Source: Pseudomonas sp. H3(2019)
Lineage (GTDB): Bacteria; Pseudomonadota; Gammaproteobacteria; Pseudomonadales; Pseudomonadaceae
Direction: 5' to 3'
DNA: 64,000 nucleotides
NCBI RefSeq assembly: GCF_007713465.1
Contig: NZ_VMSG01000030.1
Location: 1-64,000, forward strand
The notes beneath the pieces were generated by a model. The model was given only the letters and a program-made list of their open reading frames with translations. It searched no databases and had not been told where the DNA came from. Shown here in pieces: positions 1 to 9,112 of this stretch (its first letter is position 1; every line of letters starts with the position of its first letter). The position numbers were made by a program, and so were the translations under genes.

Positions 1-35
1 GTTTCGGGGGCGGCGGTTCGTCGGGCGGCTGGTGA
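1..35 (+). CDS. C-terminal end of an upstream TPM/YgcG-type protein (partial)
   Basis: Only the last ten codons are inside the window; they read FGGGGSSGGW followed by TGA at 33-35. A Gly/Ser-rich tail ending in tryptophan is typical of YgcG/TPM-domain proteins, and the next gene also encodes a TPM-domain protein, a pair often found together. The identity is inferred from this tail and the neighbour only. Confidence 0.55.
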   Translation, partial: FGGGGSSGGW

Positions 36-63
36 TAACAATAATGAGCGAGCATTCAAAACC

Positions 64-681
64 ATGGCATTACTGACGGAACACGAACAGCGCAAAGTCG
101 CCGAGGCCATCGCGCGTGTCGAGCGCGACACCGACGCTGAACTGGTCACCGTGCTCGCGGCCCGGGCCGACGACTACGCGTACATCCCGCTGCTCTGGGC
201 CAGCCTGCTGGCGCTGATCGTGCCGGGCATCGTGCACTACGTTACCGGCTGGCTGAACATGCACAGCTTGCTGCTGGTGCAGTGGGTGAGTTTTATCGTG
301 CTGTGCCTGGTGTTCCGGATTCCGTCGATCACCACCCACCTGATCCCGCGGTCGGTGCGCCATTGGCGCGCCTCGAACCTGGCGCGTCGGCAATTTCTGG
401 AGCAGAACCTGCACCACACCGTCGGCGGCACCGGCGTGCTGATTTTCGTCTGTGAAGCCGAGCGCTATGTGGAGATTCTGGTGGACGAAGGGATTTCCAG
501 GCGGCTGCCTGCCAAAAGCTGGGATCCGATCGTCGCGGCCTTCACCCGACAGGTGAAACAGGGCCAGACGTTGCAGGGCTTTGTCACCTGCATCGAGGCC
601 TGTGGCGAGTTGCTCAAGGTGCATGTGCCGGTAACGCAAGTGCGCAATGAGTTGCCAAACCGGTTGGTGGTGTTGGGCTGA
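64..681 (+). CDS. TPM-domain membrane protein
   Basis: A 205-residue protein. An N-terminal amphipathic stretch (1-35, with ERDTDAELVTV) is followed by two hydrophobic segments at about 41-60 and 69-86, then a soluble domain (about 105-190) with the motifs TGVLIFVCEAERYVEILVD and GISRRLP. Segments of this kind are characteristic of the TPM (TLP18.3/Psb32/MOLO-1) fold, here interrupted by the membrane hairpin. The gene starts 28 bases after the stop of a Gly-rich tailed protein and probably shares its transcript. The function of the bacterial family is poorly defined; a cell-envelope role is inferred. ATG at 64 is the first start in the open frame, and its ribosome binding site is weak. Confidence 0.75.
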   Translation: MALLTEHEQRKVAEAIARVERDTDAELVTVLAARADDYAYIPLLWASLLALIVPGIVHYVTGWLNMHSLLLVQWVSFIVLCLVFRIPSITTHLIPRSVRHWRASNLARRQFLEQNLHHTVGGTGVLIFVCEAERYVEILVDEGISRRLPAKSWDPIVAAFTRQVKQGQTLQGFVTCIEACGELLKVHVPVTQVRNELPNRLVVLG

Positions 682-790
682 TTTTTTGGGGGCTGTTGTG
701 CCGTTGGGTAAATAACTGCGTGTCCCGACGCGCCATCCCCCCTAAAATACCGGTCACTCCCCGATCCGCACCGCCCGAGGCGCTTTTTAC

Positions 791-2008
791 ATGTCTGTTA
801 CCGCAACTCCCGCCAGCCTCACGCCGGATCATCACGCGCAATTCATCGACCTGCTGAGCACCAGCCTGGCACAGAACGCCTTCATCAAACTGGTGCTGGC
901 CAAGTACGTCGGCGCTGAAGTCGACTTGCAGCGAATCATCATCAAGCAGCTGACGGTCAAGGAGCAGCCGTGCCTGTCCTTCGTCTATCGCTACAAGACG
1001 CGTGACATCACCAAGAATTTTCCGATCGAAGAGGGCATCGCGACGATTGCTGCGCTGTTGCCGCAGGACTTCAAGAACGCTCACCTGCTGGCGCTGACCG
1101 ATGAAGCCCAGCTCGAATACAGCAAGAAGGGCAAGAGCTCGCTGTTCAAGAGCAAACCCCAGCAACTGCGCGAAGTGCCGTCCGCCGAGCACAACCGTGA
1201 GAAGAACCGCTTCCTCGACCTGACCCGACCGTTCCTCGCGGATCTCGGTGTAACGAACAGCAAGCACGAGCTGATTCCGGCGATGTCGCGCAAGTGGAAG
1301 CAGATCAACAAGTTCATCGAAGTCTTCAGCCATGCGCTGACGTCTTCACCGCTGGCGCTGGATAAACCGGTACGGGTGGCGGACTTCGGTTCAGGCAAGG
1401 GTTACCTGACCTTCGCCATTCACGATTACCTGCGCAACACCTTGCATGCCGAAGGCATGGTCACCGGTGTCGAGTTGCGCGAAGACATGGTCAACCTGTG
1501 CAACACCGCTGCCACGCGCCTGGAGCATCCGGGGCTGGTATTCAAATGTGGTGATGTGCGCAGCGTGGCGCCGAGCGAGCTGGACGTGATGATCGCCCTG
1601 CATGCCTGTGACATCGCCACCGACTACGCGATCCACACCGGCATCCGCTCCGGTGCCGCGATCATCATGTGCTCGCCGTGCTGCCATAAGCAGATACGCC
1701 TGCAAATCCAGAGCCCGGCGCTGCTCAAGCCGATGCTGCAATACGGTTTGCACCTCGGTCAACAGGCCGAAATGGTCACCGACAGCCTGCGCGCGTTGTT
1801 CCTCGAGGCCTGCGGGTATGAAACCAAGGTCTTCGAGTTCATCTCTCTGGACCACACCAACAAGAACAAGATGATCCTGGCGGTCAAACGCGCTGAACCG
1901 GTGGACCCGGCCCAGCTGTTGGTGAAAATCCAGGAGCTCAAGGCGTTTTACCACATCACCGAGCATTGTCTGGAAACGTTGCTGCGGGCCGATGGGCTGC
2001 TTATTTGA
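791..2008 (+). CDS. Class I SAM-dependent methyltransferase (Methyltransf_32-like)
   Basis: 405 residues. The SAM-binding motif I is VADFGSGKGYLTFAI at about 196-210, with an acidic loop (GVELRED) after it. Further on come ALHACD at 269-274 and a Cys-rich CSPCCHK at 294-300, the pattern of the Methyltransf_32 family, which includes METTL25/RRNAD-like proteins. An N-terminal domain of roughly 170 residues precedes the catalytic part. The substrate is unknown; RNA or protein are both possible. The end overlaps the end of the convergent EamA gene by 8 bases (2001-2008). The start ATG follows a GAGG stretch. Confidence 0.8.
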   Translation: MSVTATPASLTPDHHAQFIDLLSTSLAQNAFIKLVLAKYVGAEVDLQRIIIKQLTVKEQPCLSFVYRYKTRDITKNFPIEEGIATIAALLPQDFKNAHLLALTDEAQLEYSKKGKSSLFKSKPQQLREVPSAEHNREKNRFLDLTRPFLADLGVTNSKHELIPAMSRKWKQINKFIEVFSHALTSSPLALDKPVRVADFGSGKGYLTFAIHDYLRNTLHAEGMVTGVELREDMVNLCNTAATRLEHPGLVFKCGDVRSVAPSELDVMIALHACDIATDYAIHTGIRSGAAIIMCSPCCHKQIRLQIQSPALLKPMLQYGLHLGQQAEMVTDSLRALFLEACGYETKVFEFISLDHTNKNKMILAVKRAEPVDPAQLLVKIQELKAFYHITEHCLETLLRADGLLI

Positions 2009-2921
2009 GCAGATTGGTCTGAATACCCGCCGGTAACGTGCCTGGTTGCGCCGGGCGCACTGCGGTCTTGCGCCCGAGCATCACGGTGATGATCACCCCG
2101 ACCGCAAACAGCCAGGTAATCGGTTCGATGTGTTCACCAAAAAACAGTGCCGAAAAGGCGATGGTGAAGAAGATCTGCAGCAGCTGGATCTGACTGACCC
2201 GGGCGATGCCACCCATCGCCAGTCCGGCGTACCAGGCGAAGAAACCGATGAACTGCGAGAACAGCGACACGTAACCGAACGCCCACCAGGTTTTCGCCGA
2301 AATCTCGCCTTGGTGCTGCAGCGCCAGATACGTCACCGGGCCGATCAACAACGGTGTCGACAGCACCAGCGCCCAGCAGATCACTTGCCAGCCGCCCATC
2401 TCCTTGGCCAACCGGCCACCTTCGGCGTAACCCAGGCCGCCGATGGCAATTGCCCCGAGCATCAATAAATCACCGGCCTGGATACTTCCGGCACCGCTGA
2501 TCAACGCGTAACCCAGAACCAGCGCGCTGCCCAATGCGGCACAGGCCCAGAAGGCTTTCGACGGTCGTTCATGGGACAGCCACGCCGCATACAGCGCCAC
2601 GCACAAGGGCTGCAAACCGTTGACCAGCGCGCCATGAGACGCCGGCAGCGTTTGCATGGCCCAGGCCGAAAGCACCGGGAAGCCGAGAATCACTCCAGCG
2701 ATCACCAGGGTCAGGCCTTTGACCTGTTTCCAGGTCGGCCATTTCTCCCGCCGCCAGAGCAACAACATCGCCGCCGGAATCGCCGCGAACAACGCTCGGC
2801 CCAGACCATTGAGCAGCGGATGGACTTCTTGCACCACGATCCGGGTGAAGGGCAGGGTCAGGCTGAAGATGACGACGCCGAGCAGGCCCAGGGCCATGCC
2901 GGTGTTTTCGCGCGAGGACAT
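2001..2921 (-). CDS. EamA/DMT-family inner-membrane transporter
   Basis: 306 residues with about ten hydrophobic helices arranged as two EamA repeats, the usual DMT size. The first repeat begins ALGLLGVVIFSLTLPFTRI. Proteins of this family export metabolites such as amino acids; the substrate cannot be told from sequence. The gene stands alone on the minus strand and converges on the methyltransferase gene. Its promoter lies in 2922-3136, shared with the divergent DJ-1/PfpI gene. Confidence 0.85.
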   Translation of the reverse strand: MSSRENTGMALGLLGVVIFSLTLPFTRIVVQEVHPLLNGLGRALFAAIPAAMLLLWRREKWPTWKQVKGLTLVIAGVILGFPVLSAWAMQTLPASHGALVNGLQPLCVALYAAWLSHERPSKAFWACAALGSALVLGYALISGAGSIQAGDLLMLGAIAIGGLGYAEGGRLAKEMGGWQVICWALVLSTPLLIGPVTYLALQHQGEISAKTWWAFGYVSLFSQFIGFFAWYAGLAMGGIARVSQIQLLQIFFTIAFSALFFGEHIEPITWLFAVGVIITVMLGRKTAVRPAQPGTLPAGIQTNLLK

Positions 2922-3136
2922 AACGGTAACCAGAATTCGAAAGTGGCGGGAGAGCTTTCATCTAGCCATAAACCCAGGGCATGCCGCTGTTACAGCTAGG
3001 CAAAGAGTTATCCGTACAGTTTGAAATCGCCATCGCGGTAACTATGCCGTAGTAGCTGGTTATTACCCATCCCACCGGATTCGGACTACCTTGAATACTC
3101 CTGCCTGCCCAAGTCTTTACCAGAGGAGTCATCCCC

Positions 3137-3718
3137 ATGGCCGCGAAAAAAATTCTGATGCTGGTCGGCGATTACGTCGAAGACTATGAAGTGATGGTGC
3201 CGTTTCAGGCGCTGCTGATGGTTGGTCACACGGTGCACGCGGTGTGTCCGGACAAAACCGCCGGGCAGACCGTGCGCACCGCGATCCATGACTTTGAAGG
3301 CGATCAGACCTACAGCGAGAAACCCGGTCACCTGTTCGCGCTGAATTTCGACTTCGCCAAGGTCGATGCGGCGGACTATGACGCCTTGCTGGTGCCGGGT
3401 GGTCGTGCGCCGGAATACCTGCGCCTGAACGAAAAAGTCCTGCAACTGGTGCAAGCCTTCGACAAGGCCGGCAAACCAATTGCGGCGGTCTGCCATGGTG
3501 CGCAATTGTTGGCGGCGGCGGGGATTCTTGAAGGCCGCGAATGCAGCGCTTATCCCGCCTGCGCGCCAGAGGTACGTTTGGCCGGTGGCACGTTCATCGA
3601 TATTCCGGTGACGCAAGGTCACGTTCAGGGCAATCTGGCGACAGCTCCAGCCTGGCCGGCACACCCGAGCTGGCTGGCCGGTTTCCTCGGTCTGCTGGGC
3701 ACCACAATCACCTTGTAA
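3137..3718 (+). CDS. DJ-1/PfpI family protein
   Basis: 193 residues, a complete single DJ-1/PfpI domain. The nucleophile elbow is AAVCHGAQLLAAAG with Cys119-His120, and the conserved acidic residue that activates it is Glu15 in GDYVED. Family members act as cysteine proteases, glyoxalases or deglycases; which applies is not decided here. The start has a good ribosome binding site (AGAGGAG). A ribbon-helix-helix gene starts 14 bases downstream, so they are probably co-transcribed. Confidence 0.88.
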   Translation: MAAKKILMLVGDYVEDYEVMVPFQALLMVGHTVHAVCPDKTAGQTVRTAIHDFEGDQTYSEKPGHLFALNFDFAKVDAADYDALLVPGGRAPEYLRLNEKVLQLVQAFDKAGKPIAAVCHGAQLLAAAGILEGRECSAYPACAPEVRLAGGTFIDIPVTQGHVQGNLATAPAWPAHPSWLAGFLGLLGTTITL

Positions 3719-3732
3719 GCGGAGGCCTGCGC

Positions 3733-4038
3733 ATGTGCGAGCTGTACGTCAAAGCCGACCCGATCCTCTACGAGTCACGCTCGCGCTCGCTGCGCATCTG
3801 CGGGGTCGTGACCACGCTGCGGCTGGAGAACCAGTTCTGGGACATCCTCAGCGAGATCGCCGAAGTCGATGGAATGACCACCAACCAGTTGATCGCCAAG
3901 CTCTATGAAGAGGTGATGGACTACCGGGGCGAAGTGGTGAACTTCGCCTCGTTTCTGCGGGTCAGTTGCACGCGTTACCTGAGTCAGCGCCGGGTAACGA
4001 CGCCGGCGTTGTCAGTGGTGCGCGCGGTGGTGAAGTAG
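3733..4038 (+). CDS. Ribbon-helix-helix domain protein
   Basis: 101 residues. The core RSLRICGVVTTLRLENQFWDILSEIA, followed by DGMTTNQLIAKLY, fits the RHH_4 type of ribbon-helix-helix: a short beta strand (VTTLRLE) followed by two helices. Such proteins bind DNA as dimers and act as small transcription regulators; the target is unknown. The start at 3733 sits 9 bases after GGAGG. The gene follows the DJ-1/PfpI gene by 14 bases and precedes yegP by 57 bases, suggesting one transcript. Confidence 0.8.
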   Translation: MCELYVKADPILYESRSRSLRICGVVTTLRLENQFWDILSEIAEVDGMTTNQLIAKLYEEVMDYRGEVVNFASFLRVSCTRYLSQRRVTTPALSVVRAVVK

Positions 4039-4095
4039 GGCTGCCTGGTCTTTACTCTGAAGCGCGTAACCTCTCAATCGCCAAGGAGAACGAGC

Positions 4096-4440
4096 ATGTC
4101 CGGATGGTACGAATTGAGCAAAAGCATCACTGGCCAGTTTCGCTTTGTGCTGAAAGCGGCCAACGCCGAGACCATTCTCACCAGCGAGCTGTACACCACA
4201 CGCAGCGCCGCCGATGACGGCATCGCCTCGGTTCAGACCAATAGCCCGCTGGATGAACGCTACGAGAAAAAGTCCACCAAGGATGGCCATCCTTACTTCA
4301 ATCTCAAGGCTGCCGATCATCAGATCATCGGCAGCAGCGAAGCCTATTCTTCCGACACCGCACTGGAAAAAGGCATCGCCAGCGTCAAGGCCAACGGGCC
4401 GACCAAGGTGATCAAGGACAAAACCTTGCCGGTTTTCTGA
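4096..4440 (+). CDS. yegP: YegP family protein, two DUF1508 repeats
   Basis: 114 residues made of two tandem DUF1508 modules. The first (about 1-55) contains GQFRFVLKAANAETILTSE and ends GIASVQTN; the second (about 56-110) contains GHPYFNLKAADHQIIGSSE and ends GIASVKAN. The repeated pattern of F-LKAA, IL/IG-S-E and GIASV is diagnostic. The fold is a small all-beta dimer of unknown role, reported as abundant in stationary-phase cells. AAGGAG lies 8 bases before the start. Confidence 0.92.
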   Translation: MSGWYELSKSITGQFRFVLKAANAETILTSELYTTRSAADDGIASVQTNSPLDERYEKKSTKDGHPYFNLKAADHQIIGSSEAYSSDTALEKGIASVKANGPTKVIKDKTLPVF

Positions 4441-4458
4441 ATACACCGAAAATCCAAC

Positions 4459-4480
4459 GTGGGAGCGAGCTTGCTCGCGA
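4459..4480. repeat. Single REP element
   Basis: The sequence GTGGGAGCGAGCTTGCTCGC is the standard P. fluorescens-group REP, with an internal imperfect palindrome (GCGAGC TT GCTCGC). It lies between the convergent ends of yegP and the DUF4917 gene, the usual site for such elements. No partner REP is seen next to it. Confidence 0.85.
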
Positions 4481-4500
4481 AGGCGTCAGCTTCGCCGCCG

Positions 4501-5532
4501 CTAAACCTCGACTGGAACGGATAGCTTCGGGCTACCCAAGGCATGGCTCTTCGAATCAAAAAACCTCAGATCCACGCCAGTCCCTTCAAACACCTTCGCG
4601 TAATGCCGCTTCTGGCTCTGGATGAACGCCGCGCTGCGCGGGTAAATCGAGACTGCCACGGTTTTCGGTTTCGCCTGGCGCAGCGCATGAACGATGTGAG
4701 CGTCCTGCTTGCCCAGGCTGTGGCCGAAGATGCACAGCGCGTTGCTTTGCTTGAGTAACTGGTCATAGCAGAACGACAGATAATCCGAACTGCGGATGGT
4801 CTTGAGTTTGTCTTCGCTGCTGCCTTCGCTGACGAACAGCGGCACGTCGTCCAGCGTCTTGATCGTGTTGTTGATCGCAAAACTGCCCAGCAGCGTGCCC
4901 TCGGTCGAGGTCAGTTTACGTGCGGTGCCGTCCTGGTTGCGCACCAGGTGCAGGCCACCGTGCAGGTAGAGCAGGCGGGTTTTATCCGCGGTGCTGGCGC
5001 TCAGGTCGAAGCTCGGCTCGGTGCCGTGAAACAGGTCACTGATGGCGTCGGCTTGGTGCTGGATCGCCCAGTAATTAAGCAGGTCGTAGTTGGTGGTAAA
5101 CACTGTCGGATAGGTGCTCAACTCCTGATTGATTGCCGCCAGGCTTGAGGCCTGCACCAGGCGCCACGGGATATGCACGGCGTGCACGGTATTGATCAGC
5201 GCTTCCTTGATCGCGTAGTAGCGATTGCGCGGTGCGGCGGAACTCACGGCCAGGGCCTTGTTGACCCGGCTGGTGGTTTTCAGTGCACTCAGCACTTGCT
5301 CGAAACTGCGGGTTTGCATCGCGTCGAACACGCTCAGCTCGGACTGGCTCAACGGCTTTTCTTCGACCGTGCGGGCGTTCTCGAACAGCGAGTCGTAACC
5401 AAAGTCATCCCACACCGCGCGGCTGGCGCCGTTGCCCACCAGCAGGCCGCTGAACGGGGTGGTTGCGCGCAACGCATTCCAGTCTTCTAGTCGGGCATCA
5501 AATTCCTGGAAATCGGTCATCGCGTCGGTCAT
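4501..5532 (-). CDS. DUF4917 family protein with SIR2-like motifs
   Basis: 343 residues. Near the N-terminus is LLVGNGASRAVW (about 31-41), in the middle VFTTNYDLLNYW, and near the C-terminus CIFGHSLGKQDAHIVHAL. The G-N-G-x-S loop, TTNYD and GHS-L/D combination resembles SIR2-like nucleotide-binding proteins. DUF4917 is a common solitary gene in Pseudomonas with no proven function. There is no second gene beside it of the sort seen in two-gene SIR2 defence systems. Start chosen at 5532, the outermost ATG; a second in-frame ATG lies four codons inside. Confidence 0.75.
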   Translation of the reverse strand: MTDAMTDFQEFDARLEDWNALRATTPFSGLLVGNGASRAVWDDFGYDSLFENARTVEEKPLSQSELSVFDAMQTRSFEQVLSALKTTSRVNKALAVSSAAPRNRYYAIKEALINTVHAVHIPWRLVQASSLAAINQELSTYPTVFTTNYDLLNYWAIQHQADAISDLFHGTEPSFDLSASTADKTRLLYLHGGLHLVRNQDGTARKLTSTEGTLLGSFAINNTIKTLDDVPLFVSEGSSEDKLKTIRSSDYLSFCYDQLLKQSNALCIFGHSLGKQDAHIVHALRQAKPKTVAVSIYPRSAAFIQSQKRHYAKVFEGTGVDLRFFDSKSHALGSPKLSVPVEV

Positions 5533-5674
5533 CTCAAGCAGGTGGAGTGCAGGGCGCAGACTTTATCACGACCGGGTGTTGAGCCAGATCAAGATGCACA
5601 GTGACCGATGAGTCGATCCTTCGGGCATTCGCTGAATCGGGGGGCCGGTTCGGCACCATCGAAGAGGACTCGTC

Positions 5675-6823
5675 ATGACCAGCACGTTTTTCATTCCTGC
5701 CGTGAACATCATGGGCACCGGTTGCCTCGACGAAGCCATGAATGCCATTCGCAACTATGGCTTTCGCAAGGCCTTGATCGTAACGGACGCAGGATTGGCC
5801 AAGGCTGGGGTGGCAGCCCTGATTGCTGAAAAACTGGCGATGCAGGACATCGACTCGGTGATTTTCGACGGTGCCAAACCGAACCCGAGCATCGCCAACG
5901 TCGAGAGCGGCCTGGAACTGCTCCAGCGCAGCCAATGTGATTGCGTGATTTCCCTGGGCGGCGGCTCGCCCCACGATTGCGCCAAAGGCATCGCGTTGTG
6001 CGCTACCAACGGCGGCAAGATCGCCGATTACGAAGGCGTCGACCAATCAGCCAAGCCGCAATTGCCGCTGATCGCGATCAACACCACCGCCGGCACTGCC
6101 AGCGAGATGACCCGCTTCTGCATCATCACCGACGAGTCGCGCCACGTGAAAATGGCTATCGTCGACCGCAATGTAACGCCACTGCTGTCGGTCAACGACC
6201 CGACGCTGATGGCGGGCATGCCCAAGGGCCTGACCGCAGCGACTGGCATGGACGCCTTGACCCACGCCATCGAAGCCTACGTTTCCACGGCCGCCAACCC
6301 GATCACTGACGCCTGCGCGCTGAAAGCCATCGAGCTGATCAGCCGTAACCTGCGCCTGGCCGTACACGATGGCAGCGACATGATCGCCCGGGAAAACATG
6401 GCGTATGCGCAGTTCCTCGCCGGCATGGCATTCAACAATGCTTCGTTGGGGTTTGTACATGCGATGGCGCACCAATTGGGCGGTTTTTATGACTTGCCCC
6501 ACGGTGTCTGCAACGCGGTACTGCTGCCGCACGTGCAGAGCTTCAACGCCGCGGTCTGCGCCGAACGCCTGGTCGTGGTGGCGCAGGCTCTGGGGGCCGA
6601 CACTCGTGGCGTCAGCCCGGAAGAGGGCGCCCAGGCGGCCATTGCGGCGATCCGCACGCTGGCCAGGGATGTCGAGATTCCCGGCGGTTTGCGCGACCTC
6701 GGCGCCAAGCTGCAAGACATCCCGATCCTCGCCGCCAACGCCTTGAAAGACGCCTGCGGCCTGACCAATCCACGGGCCGCGGATCAGCGGCAGATCGAGG
6801 AGATCTTTCGCAGCGCGTTTTGA
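5675..6823 (+). CDS. yiaY: Iron-containing alcohol dehydrogenase
   Basis: 382 residues, the standard group III Fe-ADH length. NAD-binding: ISLGGGSPHDCAKGIAL at about 93-109 (GGGSxxD). Metal site: TGMDALTHAIEAY and GFVHAMAHQLGGFYDLPHG, supplying the Asp and three His ligands. Closest in character to YiaY/ErcA-like enzymes that oxidise short-chain alcohols to aldehydes; the exact substrate is uncertain. The start follows AGAGGA with good spacing. The gene stands alone and converges on an MFS gene with a 9-base gap. Confidence 0.88.
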   Translation: MTSTFFIPAVNIMGTGCLDEAMNAIRNYGFRKALIVTDAGLAKAGVAALIAEKLAMQDIDSVIFDGAKPNPSIANVESGLELLQRSQCDCVISLGGGSPHDCAKGIALCATNGGKIADYEGVDQSAKPQLPLIAINTTAGTASEMTRFCIITDESRHVKMAIVDRNVTPLLSVNDPTLMAGMPKGLTAATGMDALTHAIEAYVSTAANPITDACALKAIELISRNLRLAVHDGSDMIARENMAYAQFLAGMAFNNASLGFVHAMAHQLGGFYDLPHGVCNAVLLPHVQSFNAAVCAERLVVVAQALGADTRGVSPEEGAQAAIAAIRTLARDVEIPGGLRDLGAKLQDIPILAANALKDACGLTNPRAADQRQIEEIFRSAF

Positions 6824-6832
6824 ATGGCGGCG

Positions 6833-8014
6833 TTACCGGGCGCTTTGTTCGATGATTTCGGGACGCGGCACAAGCGTTACGCAGAGCATCGCGCCGAGGG
6901 CCAACAGGCTGCACAACAATGACAACGGCCAAGCCTGCTGGCTGGCCAGCAGGCTGGCGATGCCACCGATAATGGCGGCCATCAGTTGATGGATAAAGCC
7001 GCTCAAGGCCATTGCATAAGCACCACTGACCGGCGAGCCATCGTTGGCCAGGGACAGGCTGATGGGATAAATCAGCGATTGGCCGAGCACCGCAACGCAG
7101 TAAGGCAACCACAGCAGTAGCGCCAGTGCAGTTGCCTGCAGGCTGCCCAGTAACATGACCGCGCTGCCGAGCAACATCAAGCCCACTCCCGCGTTCATCA
7201 ACCGGTGCTGACCGGTGTGCAGGACGTAGCGATTGATCACCAGCGCCCCGAAAAAATAGGCTGCACTGATTGGCCATCCCAAGAGGCCGTACTCGACCGC
7301 AGACCAGTTGAATGAACCTTGCAGAATTGCTGGTGCGGCGGTGTTGAACGCGACGATTACTCCGTAACCGAGACCACCGGTGAGTGCTGGAAGCAGAAAA
7401 TTCCGATGACGCAGAATGCGCCAGTAAATGGGCCAACTGGATGACTGACTTTTCGTTTCTACCAATGTCGGGAAGGTGACCCGTACTACCACTATCCCCA
7501 TCAACAGGCTCGTGCCGCCCAGCAAATAAAAGATGGCTGACCAGCCCAGTGCAACCTGTATCAGTGAGCCCAGGTATTGTCCGATCCCTAATGCAACCAC
7601 AAAGGAAATCGAAATCCAGGACAGTGCCTTGGCTAACAGATCTCCGCGAAAGCTGTCGCGAATCAGCACTCGGGCCATGACTGAAATCCCACTGGCGCCA
7701 ATACCCTGAACCAACCGTAGTGCAAGGAATGACTCCAGGGTGGTGCCCATGGGCAAGGCCAGATTACCCAGCCCATAGATGCCTAACGCCGCGATCAGCA
7801 CCGGCTTGCGACCAATGCGCTGGCTCAGGCTGCCCCAGAACAACATGGGCAGCGCCATGCCAATCAGGTACACCGCCAGCCCCCAGGAAACCTGCGAAGC
7901 CTCGCTGTTCAGGTACCGGGCAATCTCCGGCAGGGCCGGGAGATAAATGCTCATGCCCAACTGCGCGAGAAAAACCGTAGAGCAAGTGATGACGAGTGTT
8001 GTACTGCTTTTCAA
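6833..8014 (-). CDS. MFS exporter, Bcr/CflA-like
   Basis: 393 residues and about 12 hydrophobic helices. The motif-A loop is WGSLSQRIGRKPVLI after helix 2, and RLVQGIGASGISVMARVLIRD marks helix 4 to loop 4-5, the antiporter signature of drug/H+ exporters. The N-terminus (LAQLGMSIYLPALPEIARYL) is typical of the Bcr/CflA group. Substrate unknown. It has no adjacent regulator; the 353-base gap upstream separates it from a divergent secreted protein gene. Confidence 0.85.
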   Translation of the reverse strand: MKSSTTLVITCSTVFLAQLGMSIYLPALPEIARYLNSEASQVSWGLAVYLIGMALPMLFWGSLSQRIGRKPVLIAALGIYGLGNLALPMGTTLESFLALRLVQGIGASGISVMARVLIRDSFRGDLLAKALSWISISFVVALGIGQYLGSLIQVALGWSAIFYLLGGTSLLMGIVVVRVTFPTLVETKSQSSSWPIYWRILRHRNFLLPALTGGLGYGVIVAFNTAAPAILQGSFNWSAVEYGLLGWPISAAYFFGALVINRYVLHTGQHRLMNAGVGLMLLGSAVMLLGSLQATALALLLWLPYCVAVLGQSLIYPISLSLANDGSPVSGAYAMALSGFIHQLMAAIIGGIASLLASQQAWPLSLLCSLLALGAMLCVTLVPRPEIIEQSAR

Positions 8015-8367
8015 GAACTGTTTCCTGGAGCGTCAATGGCCGGTGTTTCGGCTGTGAGCGCGCAATAGGTCGATGATCAGCTCGCAAAAAACGGCTGACC
8101 TGCGTGGGTTCCATGTCCGCACCAAAGGTCATTGCTTCAGTGCTGCCCGGTCCGTGTGAGGCTGTCAAAGCGTTGGATATTAACCTGAAGTTTTTCCAAG
8201 AATACGGAATATTAGAAGGCTCAGCGTCATTCGATGTATGCACCTGGCATCGCAGCCCTCGCGTCATGGCGACGATCAGGCATTGAACGGGTTGAATCGA
8301 CAGACCGGGCAGGCGATAGTGCACGGCCGATCTTTTATCAATTGATGACGTTCGCAAGGAACAGGGA
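8015..8367. other. Divergent intergenic region without a gene
   Basis: This 353-base gap separates the start of the MFS gene on the minus strand from the start of a secreted protein gene on the plus strand, so both promoters must lie here. An A+T-rich patch at about 8172-8222 is the likeliest promoter zone. No tRNA, convincing hairpin or short gene with a ribosome binding site was found. Confidence 0.5.
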
Positions 8368-9108
8368 ATGACCTTGAAATACAGCTGGTTGGGATGTGTG
8401 GCAATGAGCGGTGCGCTGGGCGCGACCCAGGCCTATGCCGAGTGTGTAACACCGCCATTGCCCGAGGGTGTACCGGGTTATTCGGTGTGCAAGGACTGGC
8501 CGGCCTATGACGGCCAGACCATCACTGCACTGTCGCAGATTGAGCTGGACTCGACTCATAGCGATGAGCCTGACGGCATGGGTATGTACGACTTGAAACT
8601 GGCGGTGGTGTCCAACGTCGACGGCAAGCCGCTGGCCCTCTATTCCAAAGCCTCGGTGTTCAGCTCCGATGCCATCCGGTTCGATGGGCTGAGCATCGAT
8701 ACCGCACGCTACAAGCTCACCTCCGACCTGCGAGCGTTCGGCGTGCGGGCAGGTTTCACCGGCTCGTCACGGGCCAATCCTTTCGGCGAGTCCCAGCTGT
8801 CGCTGTATGTTCGCGAAGGCAACACACTGCGCCCGGTCCTGGAGCAGCTGGTGATCGAATCCGGTGGCGGTGAGTGGGATACCAACTGTGCGGGCGAGTT
8901 CTCGAACATCAAACGCACTCTGGATATAGCCAAAACCAGCAGCCACGGCTTCGCCGACCTGATCGTTAAATCGGTGACCACCGGCTCGCAAGACTCGGTG
9001 AAAAATGGCGAATGCGAATCCAAAGATACAGTGGGCAAAACGGTACTGACGACGCTGCGTTATGACGGTCAGCGGTATGTTGTTCCGAAAGAGTTAAAAG
9101 GGCTCTGA
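8368..9108 (+). CDS. Secreted protein of unknown function
   Basis: 246 residues. A classical signal peptide (1-24, ending TQAYA) suggests export to the periplasm. The mature part has cysteines at ECVTPP, YSVCKDW, TNCAGEF and GECESKD, which could form two disulfides. I recognise no catalytic motif. AAGGAACAGGG precedes the ATG. The stop is followed after 4 bases by fosA, so the two genes are probably co-transcribed, although nothing in the sequence links their functions. Confidence 0.7.
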   Translation: MTLKYSWLGCVAMSGALGATQAYAECVTPPLPEGVPGYSVCKDWPAYDGQTITALSQIELDSTHSDEPDGMGMYDLKLAVVSNVDGKPLALYSKASVFSSDAIRFDGLSIDTARYKLTSDLRAFGVRAGFTGSSRANPFGESQLSLYVREGNTLRPVLEQLVIESGGGEWDTNCAGEFSNIKRTLDIAKTSSHGFADLIVKSVTTGSQDSVKNGECESKDTVGKTVLTTLRYDGQRYVVPKELKGL

Positions 9109-9112
9109 ACCG

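Noticed and set aside
4501..5532. A complete anti-phage defence system around the SIR2-like DUF4917 gene
   Set aside because: The neighbours are yegP and an alcohol dehydrogenase; no second component or mobile-element border is present.
8104..8286. A 60-codon plus-strand frame between the MFS gene and the secreted protein gene
   Set aside because: No ribosome binding site, overlaps the expected promoter region and has no family resemblance.
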